Shown piece after piece: positions 53,431 through 63,311 of a stretch of 64,000 nucleotides of DNA. The notes below the pieces were generated by a model. It did not search any database, was not told where the DNA came from, and saw only the letters and a program-made list of their open reading frames with translations. A program made the position numbers and the translations under genes. Every line of letters begins with the position of its first letter. Position 1 is the first letter of the stretch. Source of the DNA: Arion vulgaris (Eukaryota > Mollusca > Gastropoda > Stylommatophora > Arionidae); assembly GCA_020796225.1 (NCBI GenBank), contig CM036756.1:54342616-54406615 (forward strand), given 5' to 3'.

Positions 53431-54999
53431 GCTTATAATAGTTATAGATATAAGAAACATTCCACGTCAACTTGAATTTTTATTGCTAGATATTGTATGG
53501 TTTGTACTGAAAGTCTGCCTTGGGCAGCCAAAGGATAACAGTGAGCAACTCATGATAGGCTGCTGGCTAAACACACTCACTCTCTCACCACCTATGCTCC
53601 TGTCGCTGAAATGTGAATTCAAACTCCACAATCACTGATAGATGAAATCAATTTCAGTGTTTAAGTAGTGATAAGAAGAGCATGCCCTTGATCACCTTAA
53701 CTACTGACGTCAATTGTCAAATGTTCCCGATCTTCTCATTATGTCAACTCATGCATGGACAGTAACCATGGCCTCTGGGTTGGAACTTTGACGAATCCCT
53801 CATGTCTGCCACTACCATTCTGGATCTTCGAAGCTACACCAATCATAACATGAGTCTTGCAGTACTCAGAGTGCATGGAGGCAATATTGAATCAGTCTAA
53901 CTTCCTCCTCAAGGAATTTATACATCAATCAATCACGGTCCATTGATTTCAGCATCTCCATTTACAGCAGCATACCAGAAAGCCTATGATCGACTAATAC
54001 ACCTCATGTAGTACAAAATATAAATGTCTTAATCATTAGTTCCTAGCCAAAGATTCTAATAAAAAATAGTTGCCCCATGTTTAATTTCCTAGTCATAACA
54101 TTAATTACTAGAAAATCATGCAGGATAAAAAGTCTGTGATATCAACCAAACATTAGAATATTAACAATAGATTTCTTTAGTAATGCTGTATATATTATAA
54201 AATAACTGTCCCTTCCATTCATCACTCCGACCTGAGCAGTAAAGCCAACTGCAAGACTATCCAATTCATCCCCATCCCTGCATGTAACATGATATTATAA
54301 ATGCTCTAGGGAGCTTTCTGTTCAGAAATTAAGCTGAATCTCCCTCCACAGAACAAAGTGGGTGTGTGTGCTGCATACGCTTATCAGTTGGCAACAGAAA
54401 ATTGTAAAAAAGAACTGTCTTGGCACTGATCCATCTTCATACTGGGAGATCGAGACTTATGGACAACCTGTTACTAGCAGTCTGGTGATCCATCCAAGAT
54501 ATATATTTTAACTATTCACATGTATTTTTATTTAAGCAATGCATGTTGTTGTCATCATAATCAGAGGTATGACTAATAAAAGTACTGTGTTACAATATAA
54601 CTATACCATCAGTAGGATAAGTGCTTATGAGAAGCGATCAGCCAGTGTGCACGCACGCTATATTTATGAACCAGAAATCATTCCACGTCTACAGTATTTT
54701 TTCATAGTCTTTTATCTGTATGACTGTCAGGAGCAGCCATACTCAACAGTGAAGGAAACCAGACCTGTATAAGACACATCACAAGATGGCACCAAGCTCC
54801 AAATACCTCGAGATGTGCAAACCCCCGCTTAAATTATCAATCAGATTTCCATATGAATTAAGTTATGGAGAGATCTGGTACATCGGTCTTTTAGGTGATC
54901 ACAAGAGAGAGAGATATAATACTAGGAAAAGAAAAAAACGCAAAAGCTAAACATACAGATATATCACATATGCAGTCTAAAACATTATATCCTGAATAC

Positions 55000-55350
55000 A
55001 GATGCGATGGACGAATAAGCACAGAAATTGAAACTTTACTATACATATCATTTTCAGGTTAAACAAAGAAGAAGAAAATAGACAAATAAAATATTTGGTT
55101 GTCGACAAATGAATAAAAGATGGAAATAGCAATTCTTGTATACATGATCTCAGCACAGCAGTCTCTAACTTGCTTGGTCTGTGACTATTCTTTATCTTCA
55201 AGTCTGATCCACATTTTTACACTTCTGCCTTCACTATTCTCAAACATGTTGTCCTTTATCTGCCTTTCTTTTGTATTTCCTATGGAGTTCAATAAATAGC
55301 AGTTTCTGTGATGGTCTCTGGATAGTTTCAGAGAATGTGTCCTATCCAGC
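55000..55350 (-). mobile_element. LINE-Q-like C-terminus with transition-type stops
   Basis: The minus strand reads GHIL, stop, NYPETITETAIY, stop, EIQKKGR, then LRIVKAEV and SHRPSKLETAVLRSCIQEL. This fits the RTE-like C-terminus; several stops lie where CGA, CAA or TGG would be expected, as in C-to-T decay. Confidence 0.65.
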
Positions 55351-55639
55351 TTCAATATTGCTCCTTTTTACTGTGTGCATTTCTTTCTGATTGCATATGT
55401 TGATTGCATCAGTACTTCATTGCTGATTTTGTTAAGCCAAAATATTCTGAGAATATTTCTTAGAACAGTTGTATGTAGTGATGACAGTCTAGATGTTTTA
55501 GAAATAGCATTTTATATGATCAACATTTTGTTATATTCCATCAACCTTAGGAATATCCACTAAAGGATCTGACATCCAACACGTTACAAGGAAAGACCAG
55601 AACACAATTTTTATACTCCAAACATCATCATCATCTTGT

Positions 55640-55830
55640 AGCTTGTTCCTTCCAGAACTTAGCTTCCAAGACAGCAGTCCTTAAAAACTCTCTATTCTGC
55701 GCAAGCTGACCGGCGTCAGCAGTAGTCATTCTCAGATCGTCAATGACATCTTACATCCATCGTCTTCTAGGTCTTCTTCTCCTTCTTCTTCCAGGCATCA
55801 ATCCCTCCAAAATTATCTTCTCTAGGCACT
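55640..55830 (-). mobile_element. LINE-Q-like C-terminus
   Basis: The minus strand reads GLMPGRRRRRRPRRRWM, stop, DVIDDLRMTTADAGQLAQNR and LRTAVLEAKFWKEQATR: the GRPR.RW..D...DL...AQDR..WR block of RTE-like ORF2. Confidence 0.82.
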
Positions 55831-55834
55831 CATG

Positions 55835-55962
55835 TTGTTTAAAATGTCAGAAATATTTACTTAATAACCACATGAACATAATTCACCCACAACACACTCT
55901 AGAGTGCCAGCTGTGTGCACTTTACCATGAAACCGTTCCCCACAACCTATTCAAGTGCTGAG
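55835..55962 (+). mobile_element. LINE C-terminal zinc-knuckle fragment
   Basis: The + frame ends HPQHTLECQLCALYHETVPH, NLFKC and a stop. The pattern C..C....ET..H.L..C is the C-terminal knuckle of non-LTR ORF2 proteins. It runs straight into the 47-bp array. Confidence 0.72.
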
Positions 55963-55976
55963 CAATCAATGCTGCC

Positions 55977-56163
55977 AGGAAGATCCTCCTTCCTCCAAGG
56001 CCAGATAAATAGAATACAATGTCAGGAAGATCCTCCTTCCTCCAAGGCCAGATAAATAGAATACAATGTCAGGAAGATCCTCCTTCCTCCAAGGCCAGAT
56101 AAATAGAATACAATGTCAGGAAGATCCTCCTTTCTCCAAGGCCAGATAAATAGAATACAATGT
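55977..56163. repeat. 47-bp minisatellite, 4 copies
   Basis: The unit AGGAAGATCCTCCTTCCTCC plus AAGGCCAGATAAATAGAATACAATGTC. The first unit is contiguous with the LINE C-terminus before it. Confidence 0.96.
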
Positions 56164-56274
56164 ATGGAACAAAACAACAATTTACAAGCACATGCAGATA
56201 GCACAACATAGCACTGGATCAAAGGACAAGAGTTCTTTGGATCATTGGATCATTGAAGAAGAAGTCTAAAAGTG

Positions 56275-56510
56275 AAGATTGATTTCATTGCACCAGGTTT
56301 TTCCAATATGGCTCTGTCCTTCTCTGCAGAAATGGCACGCCACCTGCAGAGAGTATTGCACAAAGCACAAACTCTGTAGTATCAGCAACAATCCTTGGAA
56401 TCTAATGAAAAAATGCAATTGTGAACCAAACCAATTGGTCCGGATACAAACATATGACTTTCAGAATGCAAGACAAATGTTTTGATCACATTACCACAAA
56501 GACTCCCAAC
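56275..56510 (-). mobile_element. SINE-E copy
   Basis: Collinear with 13088-13320: TTGACTTCATTGCACCAGG, AAATGGCACGCCACCTGC, GTATTGCACAAAGCAC, then a degenerate tRNA-like head. Confidence 0.8.
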
Positions 56511-56639
56511 ATTAGCAATGTCATAGTAACATTCAATGGTGGTTGACTAATTTATATCAACAAAACACCCCGCTTTTTAAAAACATGTACAAAAATATAA
56601 TACATTCAAGGGAATTTATGTAATATTTTTTAAGTCTGA

Positions 56640-56812
56640 CATAGGGAGACAAAAACAAATAAAAAACATGCAGTAACCGAATGTGCTGGCTTACAGGTTT
56701 GTAAGCAGCTAACTTGCACAATAAACTCACACGTTAAGGCACAAATCATACAAGGGCCACAATGAGTGATTTGACGAGTGGTTGATGTAGAAAGAACAAA
56801 GAAGGAGAAGAT
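56640..56812 (+). mobile_element. SINE-A2 copy
   Basis: CTGACATAGGGAGACAAAA, AAACATGCAGTAACCGAATG, TGCTGGCTTACAGGTTTG, GGTTGATGTAGAAAGAAC and AAAGAAGGAGAAG. Confidence 0.6.
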
Positions 56813-56830
56813 AAGTCTAACTATTACAAG

Positions 56831-56944
56831 TTACATATTATCTGCTCTACAAAATTCCCCAGTGTCTAAATTTTTTGCCATCAAATGATTCGGGTCTGCA
56901 TTTGGAACGTTGTGTTTTGCATACAATCTGCCCAGACAACAATC
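56831..56944 (-). CDS. LRR gene, candidate last coding exon
   Basis: On the minus strand a pyrimidine-rich tract and acceptor (TTCTTTTCTCAAACAG) precede a 38-codon frame starting DCCLGRLYAKHNVPNADPN, continuing HLMAKNLDTGEFCRADNM and a stop. The frame fits phase 0 after the exon at 57625-57807, giving ...VAVQYFK followed by DCCLGR. The composition is that of a normal soluble protein, not of a repeat. No poly(A) signal was identified, and a SINE-A2 lies just downstream. An extra exon between the two cannot be excluded. Confidence 0.5.
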   Translation of the reverse strand, partial: DCCLGRLYAKHNVPNADPNHLMAKNLDTGEFCRADNM

Positions 56945-57297
56945 CTGTTTGAGAAAAGAAATATGAAAATAATGAAAACCTGGAAATAAAAACTTGGGGG
57001 AGGGGGTAGAGGGGGAATTTCAGAATGCATACATACAACAATAGCTACATTATCATGATCTATTGCTGTGTTGATATGTTTTTTGTTTTTTCAACACCTG
57101 AGGAATTGCGAGTTTTCTCTTGCTTGATATCATCATTGCAAGTCGGTGAGTAACCATGTGTGCTCTGATCTCTTTCTTACACAGGAAGATCTCAGCAGCA
57201 GTACACGAACTCCGTAGTACCTGCGGGGGTCCCAGATGTAATATGGAAGATAATGAAATCATTTTTGCCAGAATTTTTTTTTTTTAAATGAAATTTG

Positions 57298-57541
57298 GCT
57301 GAACAGCGGCTTTTCAGCCAGCTCTTTTTATATTTTAAACTGCCAAAGGTTCTTTTATATGCTCAATAAGAACACGAGACCTACAGTTTATTGTTCGTTT
57401 ACGATAGGACTAGAGCTCGATCACAGCTACACTGATATCAGGGATCTCTGGAAAAATATCCTGATGGTTTCAAGAGGAACCGAACAGAGTACCTTTGGAG
57501 CTAGAGACGAGCACCTAACCTCTACGCCATAGAGACCATGT
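57298..57541 (-). mobile_element. SINE-I copy in intron
   Basis: The minus strand head GGTCTCTATGGCGTAGAGGT, TAGGTGCTCGTC and GTTCGGTTCC has A- and B-box character. The body is collinear with 45347-45585. Confidence 0.8.
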
Positions 57542-57624
57542 AAATGCGTACATTTTTTACAAGTCTCTTTATTACATACTGTTGTATATTGCTATATTAC
57601 ATGAAACAAATAGAAAGAACCCAC

Positions 57625-57807
57625 CTTAAAATACTGCACTGCCACAGGTGATACAAGGGAACATCCACTAAGATAGACCTCTTCTAACTGAGGGCAACTA
57701 CTAGCCAGGCAAAATATACTTTTATCTGTGATGGAATAGAGTCCTGACAGGCTCAAGCTGACTAAATGACAGCATCCACTGAGGTAACATACTGCTTCAT
57801 CTGTAAC
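57625..57807 (-). CDS. leucine-rich-repeat protein exon (F-box/LRR type)
   Basis: The minus strand has an acceptor (CATTATTCTAG), 61 open codons in phase 0 and a donor (TTTAAG then GTGGGT). The exon encodes about two and a half cysteine-containing LRRs: VTDEAVCYLSGCCHLVSLSL, then ITDKSIFCLASSCPQLEEVY, then LSGCSLVSPVAV. The pattern ITD.....L...CP.L..L.LSGC is that of FBXL/AMN1-type proteins, substrate receptors of SCF ubiquitin ligases or related adaptors. No F-box is in the window, so the exact subfamily is open. The 5' junction joins the exon ending ...IGCKL at 59481 in phase. Confidence 0.75.
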
Positions 57808-57922
57808 CTAGAATAATGAGACACAAGTAAACAGTAAAGCAAAGGCACACTTTTTCATACCTTGAGGTATATTGGGCATCCCCCTGTAACATAAGATCAA
57901 CTAGCTCAGACGGGAAAACCAA

Positions 57923-58229
57923 AATTCCTGTTTAATGGGGGCTGGTTTTTGTATATGTTTGATAGAACATTGTAATCTTTTTTGTAATTTTACTCAATTC
58001 TACGAGGCCATGGTTATTTATCAATGAAAAAAAAATAATACTGATATTCCTTAGCTTTAAACTGAACTTGTAACTTAATTTGTAACCTTGATTTAGTATG
58101 TTGTGTTGCTTTCAAAATGAATTCGTCATTATACAACAATACTGGAATGCGAGGTCACGCGATGGGTGTGGTCTTGTTTTCTAGAATATTTACCTGAGCC
58201 CCCCAGCGTTTGTTATCGGAGGCCACGAT
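57923..58229 (+). repeat. dispersed repeat H copy
   Basis: Collinear with 38365-38745 but without its internal 71-bp doubling. Confidence 0.78.
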
Positions 58230-58247
58230 TGGAAAATACTGCGTAAT

Positions 58248-58440
58248 GGACTTTTTTCATTGACTGCCTGCACATAATGGATGATGTGGTCAACATCACG
58301 CCTGCCACCTTTACTTCCCAGTGCTTTTCCTGGTACCCAATTCAGGCTGAGTCAACCTGAGATCCATTATGGTCAGAAACATATTCCACATCCACTGTGG
58401 AATTGAACCCAGACCACACATAGTTCATAAGTACGGTTTC
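58248..58440 (-). mobile_element. SINE-C, best-preserved copy
   Basis: The reverse complement has GTGTGGTCTGGGTTCAATTC (B box), GGTTGACTCAGCCTGAATTG, ACCAGGAAAAGCACTGGGAA, GGCGTGATGTTGACCACATC and GGCAGTCAATGAAAA. Confidence 0.82.
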
Positions 58441-58986
58441 AACTTCACTGCAACGGGTCACCCCATAATTGCTCCGTTCCTGTGCCAATGAAAATCAGAC
58501 GAAATGCTAACAACTGTGAAATGTTTCCTGTATGAACTAATTCCAGAATGAAACAGCCGCGCATCGCCACAAAAAGCAACCTGCACCACATAAATGCATA
58601 TGGCCGTCGCTAATGTAGCAACACAAAACTGTTCATCACTTGAATTGCAATTCTTGTCGAAGGAACATCAATCATGACAAAATCCAGCTTTCTGCACTGC
58701 AATATAACTGCATACGGCAGATTGAGCTTGTTCGTTATAACCGCTGTCCATCATTTTCTGAATACACACAACAAATGCACAGTTGACACAGCAAAAAGCA
58801 TTCCATGTAACAGTCATAGCTCACCGCGTTGCTCAAGCACTAACTCAGTAGCTCGGCAAACGAAACCGGAAAATAGCCGACCAAACATGGCGAAAATGCG
58901 CTAGCAAAGTCATGTTCAGAATCAAACAGTTCTGACTCTGAATGGTCCTCACACATTCTGCCATTGCTGGCCAGACCACACGCCTA
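58432..58986 (-). mobile_element. element M, second copy
   Basis: The reverse complement is collinear with 21370-21998 from TCTGGCCAGCAATGG to GTTGCAGTGAAGTTG. It lacks the (GA)n and about 45 bases found there. It joins SINE-C directly. It lies in an intron of the LRR gene. Confidence 0.8.
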
Positions 58987-59189
58987 AGAGGAGAGTTTAC
59001 TAACAATAACGCTACTGTGGCACTCATCTAATTAGCTAGTCAGGTACGTAGCTAGTTAGTCTGTCAACAGAACTGAGCTGTCCAGTGTGTTATGATATTG
59101 TATCAGTAACCAAAAGAGTATTCACTCACCTGTCAGGAATACAAACAAAGGATACAAGCCAGAGCACAACTATATAAATAAACTAAGCA

Positions 59190-59425
59190 GAAACAAGCAC
59201 ATCACAATCTTTAGACTTAAAATGGGACACTTCGGTCTCAGTGCATGCCTCCAACTCGGCCGACTGCATCTGTAAAGCACCAAAGCAGCTCCCAGAGCAA
59301 ATCCTGTAATACTGTCCCAATATGAACACCATTGGAATAGAAATCTGGCCAACAGGAACAAGCCTTCAGAACAAACTGTGGGGAACAGTGAAGACCTCAA
59401 GCTCATCACCTTGCTTAAGATCCAT
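59190..59425 (+). mobile_element. LINE-S C-terminal fragment
   Basis: The + frame reads ITIFRLKMGHFGLSACLQLG, then a stop, and later SEQTVGNSEDLKLI. This follows the Jockey-like end (TIFRLRTGH..L..HL.R, KLWG..EDL). Zinc-knuckle residues are mostly lost. Confidence 0.72.
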
Positions 59426-59480
59426 ACTAGAATAGAATAAAGATATAGAGAAGTTGGTTGAAGAAGAAAATAAGACTTAC

Positions 59481-59605
59481 AAGCTTACAGCCTATCAGAT
59501 CTGATGTGTGCTTTGCTTAGTGGATGGCCAAGTTGATAATCATTTCATCAGTCACTATACTAAGGCCTGACAGATCAGTTGGCACAGATTTCGGACAACT
59601 TCAAT
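59481..59605 (-). CDS. LRR gene, candidate exon with frame damage
   Basis: The donor is a perfect consensus (AAGCTT then GTAAGTCT). The frame ending there reads TDLSGLSIVTDEMIINLAIH, a stop, AKHTSDLIGCKL. This continues in phase into VTDEAVCYLS of the next exon, restoring an LRR boundary. The upstream IEVVRNLCQ lies in another frame. The likely acceptor is AAATAATAG at 59606. An in-frame TAA and at least one shift mean either a pseudogene or sequence errors. Confidence 0.55.
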
Positions 59606-60115
59606 CTATTATTTGGTCTAGATTAATAATATCTATCTGGAAAAGTAATTTCAAACATTTTCAATGATTAAAATATCTAAGAAATAAGATCCTTTTATTC
59701 AATATTGTTTTCACATATCATGTCCCTTTATGTGTACAAGATATTTATTGCTATTTTTCATCTCTTTCAGTCTACATAAGTGTGTTCTGCATTCATGGGA
59801 AAATATAGCCTGCTATGACCTTAGTTACACAAGCCAACTCAAATAACTGTGTTAGACGTGCTTTAACTGTCATAATGTTAATGAGTTCTGCCTCTTAGTG
59901 GAATGAATCTCCTAGGTATGGGTTTTCATTGCTCCTCAACCTACACGAGAGACATTCAATAAAAGAACTCAGAAACTGGATGCTGGCTCACTGGTTTGGT
60001 GGATGTCTAATGGCAAATTGAACTCAGCCTAAGACTAAATCAAACAGAGAACAAAGAGGCTCTTGTTTAACAACTGGTTAAGTGAAAGAAAACAAAAAAG
60101 ATCTCTTCAATATTC
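59606..60115. other. intron sequence, unassigned
   Basis: No repeat family and no LRR-like frame was found on the minus strand. Confidence 0.4.
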
Positions 60116-60116
60116 T

Positions 60117-60270
60117 CATTTCTAATTATTCAGGACTTCTTCATTTGTTTCTTTATGTGTACATGAATTAAACCCAATACGGATTATTATAACATTTCTA
60201 ATTATTCAGGACTTCTTCATTTGTTTCTTTATGTGTACATGAATTAAACCCAATACGGATTATTATAACA
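60117..60270. repeat. 76-bp tandem duplication
   Basis: Two identical copies of CATTTCTAATTATTCAGGAC to CCCAATACGGATTATTATAA. Confidence 0.95.
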
Positions 60271-60297
60271 ATCCAATTAGGAAATGCTAGCCCGAAA

Positions 60298-60552
60298 CAA
60301 ATGTTTGCAGAAACCGGATGCACCAGGCCGTAAGGTGCATAACATGGTGCAACGACCCCTCATAATGAGGAATGGTATAACGAATTCTACGGTCACCGCT
60401 CTGCCTAGAAGATTTAACCACGCAGGAAGAATGTAGAACCAACCATACCAGCGTCCAAGATAAACAGTATGGTGTGGCTCACAATCTAAGGCAGACGGCT
60501 GCCTTTATCAGAGAATCCAAAATCCCAATCTAGTGAGAACGCAGAAGAAGAA
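60298..60552 (+). mobile_element. SINE-L, single copy, related to SINE-A
   Basis: It shares with SINE-A the blocks GCAGAAACCGGATG, GTGCATAACATGGTGCAAC and a terminal GAGAACGCAGAAGAAGAAG. The middle (TACGGTCACCGCTCTGCC to AAGGCAGACGGCTGCC) is unique in this window. Confidence 0.6.
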
Positions 60553-60655
60553 GATATCAATCCGATAAGAAAAACAAGTATTGATATAAAAAATAAGTCA
60601 GAGGCACCATATTAGGTGCCACGACTGCACTTGATTCATAGCAAGCACAGCACAC

Positions 60656-60680
60656 ACACAATATATATATATATATATAA
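60656..60680. repeat. (CA)n/(TA)n microsatellite
   Basis: CACACACA followed by about nine TA steps, just after a SINE-F fragment (60596-60655). Confidence 0.9.
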
Positions 60681-60737
60681 GTCATATTCATTGACTGGGT
60701 GATAAAATGTTGAGGCAAAACTGGCATCGATTGGGTA

Positions 60738-61068
60738 GAAAATAGTAAACTAGAAGATTTGGATTTTGAGATGATATTGCCTTGTTAAGTAGAAACAACC
60801 AAGATATGCAAAGAAAACAGACAACTTGTCATCTATAGATCAAAAGTTGGACTGCAGATAAGCATAAAAACAAGATATATGAAGACAACTATACTGGCAA
60901 GTAATGCAGATATCACACTGGAATCTAAAATGATAAAAATAACAGAGCAGTTCACCTATTTAGGTAGCAATTTTGATTGCACAGGAAATGTTAAAAAGAA
61001 ATTATGATACGAATTGGCAAAGCAACATCAGCTTTTAAAAGTCTAAATAAAATATGGAACTGGGTTTA
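60738..61068 (+). mobile_element. LINE-Q RT fragment
   Basis: Begins TGIDWVENSKLEDLDF and runs through the same region as 15148-15450 (ALLSRNNQDMQRKTDN, ITEQFTYLGS). The FADD catalytic motif is destroyed by a deletion. Lies in the LRR gene intron. Confidence 0.85.
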
Positions 61069-61104
61069 AAAGAAAATTCTGTGACCTGCTATACTCTATA
61101 AGAG

Positions 61105-61445
61105 CACTCAAAATGTCAGTTATATCCAATGGCTGACCCCTTGATAAGGATACAGAGATGTTTGCTCCCTTGTTGCCATCAACACCCATGTCCCACATAT
61201 CATTTTTTATGCTAACCAAATGTCTTATTTATATCCATTGGTTGACCCCTTGATAAGGTGACAGAGATGTTTGCTCCCTTGTTGCCATCAACATCCATAT
61301 ACCCGCATATCTTTTGTTATGTTAACCAAATGTCTTATTTATATCCATTGGTTGACCCCTTGATAAGGTGACAGAGATGTTTGCCTCTTGTTGCCATCAA
61401 CATCCATATACCCGCATATCTTTTGTTATGTTAACCAAATGTTTA
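61105..61445. repeat. about 106-bp minisatellite, 3 copies
   Basis: The unit TTATATCCATTGGTTGACCC plus CTTGATAAGGTGACAGAGATGTTTG to GTTATGTTAACCAAATGTC; the first copy is the most diverged. Confidence 0.93.
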
Positions 61446-61472
61446 ACTCCTCTTATAGTTTTTATTGTTGTA

Positions 61473-61680
61473 CCTGCCCGCGTGCCCAGCGTGTTCGTAG
61501 CGTGTTGGACTACGGGTGACTAGTCCTCTGTAAGTGCGGGTTCAACTCCGCGGACTGGCAGAAAAGCTACAGGTTCCCCACATTTACGGTGTCCGTGGCA
61601 CCGAGCCGATGGGTTACGATGTCCATGACACCGAGCCAAGAGCTTTCAGCTCAAGTGCTTCTGGATCGGAAAAAAAAAAA
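61473..61680 (+). mobile_element. SINE-D, full length with TSD
   Basis: Head GCCCAGCGTGTTCGTAGCG, A box TAGCGTGTTGGA, B box GGGTTCAACTCC, two GGCACCGA/GACACCGA blocks and an A12 tail. The flanks ATTGTTGTA (61464 and 61681) form a 9-bp TSD. Confidence 0.9.
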
Positions 61681-61814
61681 ATTGTTGTATCAATATTTTG
61701 ATTTATTTGCTCATTAACTCTTCAACTTCAGTGGAATTTTCTTGATTGATAACTCACTTAAGAGAACTTTTACAACTAAAAAATATAAATGAAGAGTGAT
61801 CTTGTAATTAGTTC

Positions 61815-62191
61815 TGCCCAAGTGGTTACCTGAGCCCAAATTTGGGGTGTAGAGAATAGAACCACTGTTACCTGCCACGCGTGTCATAAGAGGCGACTAA
61901 GGAGGTTTGGTTGAAATAGGATGCACATGTCCTAAACGTGTAGAAGTCTATGCGTTTAGGGGTCTACCAAACCAATGTGCAATGTATACATGTTCTTGGC
62001 AAAGATCAAACATATCACAGAGAGTGATTAAAATTCTGCCCAAGTGGTTACCGGGCCCAAATTTGGGGTGTAAAGAATAGAACCACTGTTACCTGCAATG
62101 TGTGTCATAAGAGGCGAATAAGGAGGTTTGGTTGAAATCATATCACAAAGAGTGATTAAAAGTGGTCGTAAAGAACGAACGCAAAGAAGAA
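61815..62191 (+). mobile_element. SINE-B dimer with 11-bp TSD
   Basis: The first unit (61815-62033) lacks the tail and joins directly to a second unit (62034-62191) with an internal deletion and the (GAA)n tail. The pair is flanked by GTAATTAGTTC (61804-61814) and GTAATTAATTC (62192-62202), so it inserted as one piece. Confidence 0.88.
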
Positions 62192-62202
62192 GTAATTAAT
62201 TC

Positions 62203-62577
62203 AATAACTTGATTCTGTATGAGCTAAATTTACATTACAAGGATATGCTGTCCGGGATAAACAAGTTTCAATGAGAAAGCAGAAAAGTGTTTGCATTGAA
62301 AGCATCTATAGTAAGGATATTAAAGCACTTTGGTTGTTCAGCAGATGTTTGCTAGATAAGGACAAACAATTGATAATGAATCTATAATACTTGAACGTAT
62401 CTGAAATCAAACAATGTATGAGTAGGACTGGGCACCTGAGGACTGTGGTTAACCAGTGAAGCATGGCAATCTTTATGTATTTCCTTTGACAACATGGAAA
62501 CTGAGAACCTATGTGTATGCTGAAAGTGTTACGATGTCAAGTTCAGTAACCAATAATGATCTTGACTTTGTTCATTT
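62203..62577. other. intron sequence, unassigned
   Basis: No repeat family or LRR-like minus-strand frame recognised. Confidence 0.4.
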
Positions 62578-62579
62578 GT

Positions 62580-63100
62580 TGGTGTCTATAATTTCCCCAC
62601 TTCCATTAAATGTTGATGAATATAATTTCCCCATTTCCATTAAATGTTGATGAATATAATTTCTCCACTTCCATCAAATGTTGATGAATATAATTTCCCC
62701 ACTTTCATCAAATGTTGATGAATATAATTTCCACTTCCATTAAATGTTGATGAATATAATTTCACTTTCATCAAATATTGATGACCATAATTTCCACTTT
62801 CATCAAATGTTGATTTATATTTTTTTCCCGATCCAGAAGCACTTGAGCTTTCAGCTTCGGCTCAGTGCCATGGACATCGAATCTTCGTGTGCCACAACAC
62901 GTAAATCTGTGGAATCTGTGGCTTTTCTGCCATCCTGGAATTGAACCCAGCACACACAGAGGGATAGTCACGTAGTCCAAGCTTGAACAGCTGGGCAGAT
63001 AGGCGTGATTTATATAATTTCCCCACTTCCATCAAATGTTGATGACTATAATTCCCCCACTTTCATCAAATGTTGATTTATATAATTTCCCCACTTACGT
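62580..63100. repeat. about 34-bp minisatellite interrupted by SINE-D
   Basis: The unit TGTTGATGAATATAATTTCC plus CCACTTCCATTAAA appears about 7 times before and 3 times after the insertion at 62821-63005. Confidence 0.93.
62821..63005 (-). mobile_element. SINE-D inserted in the array, 10-bp TSD
   Basis: A minus copy bounded by TGATTTATAT at 62811-62820 and 63006-63015. Several short deletions (missing bases in the B-box region and in the head) make it the most damaged SINE-D here. Confidence 0.9.
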
Positions 63101-63215
63101 CATATGTTATTGTCCATGATCCTTCCTCTTCCATTTTGTGCTGCTGCTCAACTTGTATCTTTTGTTGATCCTCAACAAAAAACAACAGATCTGATAAACA
63201 TTGTACATTTCCTAC

Positions 63216-63265
63216 CTGTCTACAGTTTACAGATAGTTCATCAATTCTGGATGCTCTCTCACAAT
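63216..63265 (-). CDS. LRR gene, tentative 50-bp exon
   Basis: On the minus strand an acceptor (CATATTTACAG) and donor (AGACAG then GTAGGA) bound AT TGT GAG... reading CERASRIDELSVNCRQ. It would join the preceding exon in phase (IHI-D-CERAS), but the intervening intron would be only 46 bases. The alternative is intronic chance. Confidence 0.3.
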
Positions 63266-63311
63266 CTGTAAATATGGGTGGAGGTGACACCTGTGATTTC
63301 ACATAACACAC

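Larger units (their letters stand above)
51700..54690. repeat. tandem duplication of LINE-R-containing segment
   Basis: Unit one (about 51710-53440) and unit two (about 53460-54650) are collinear, and the start of a third lies at 54660-54760. Landmarks recur in order: GCATGCCC, TACCATTCTGGATCTTC, ATTATTAATTA/TAATGTT, GACTATCCA, GATATTATAAAT, GAGATCG, TAAAAGTACTGT. Unit two has lost many short stretches. Confidence 0.8.

Noticed and set aside
57053..57262. 69-codon minus frame as an exon between the LRR exons
   Set aside because: It shares CAGATCTTCCTGTGTAAGAA-type sequence with 50990-51022, so it is probably repeat-derived, and the neighbouring exons join in phase without it.
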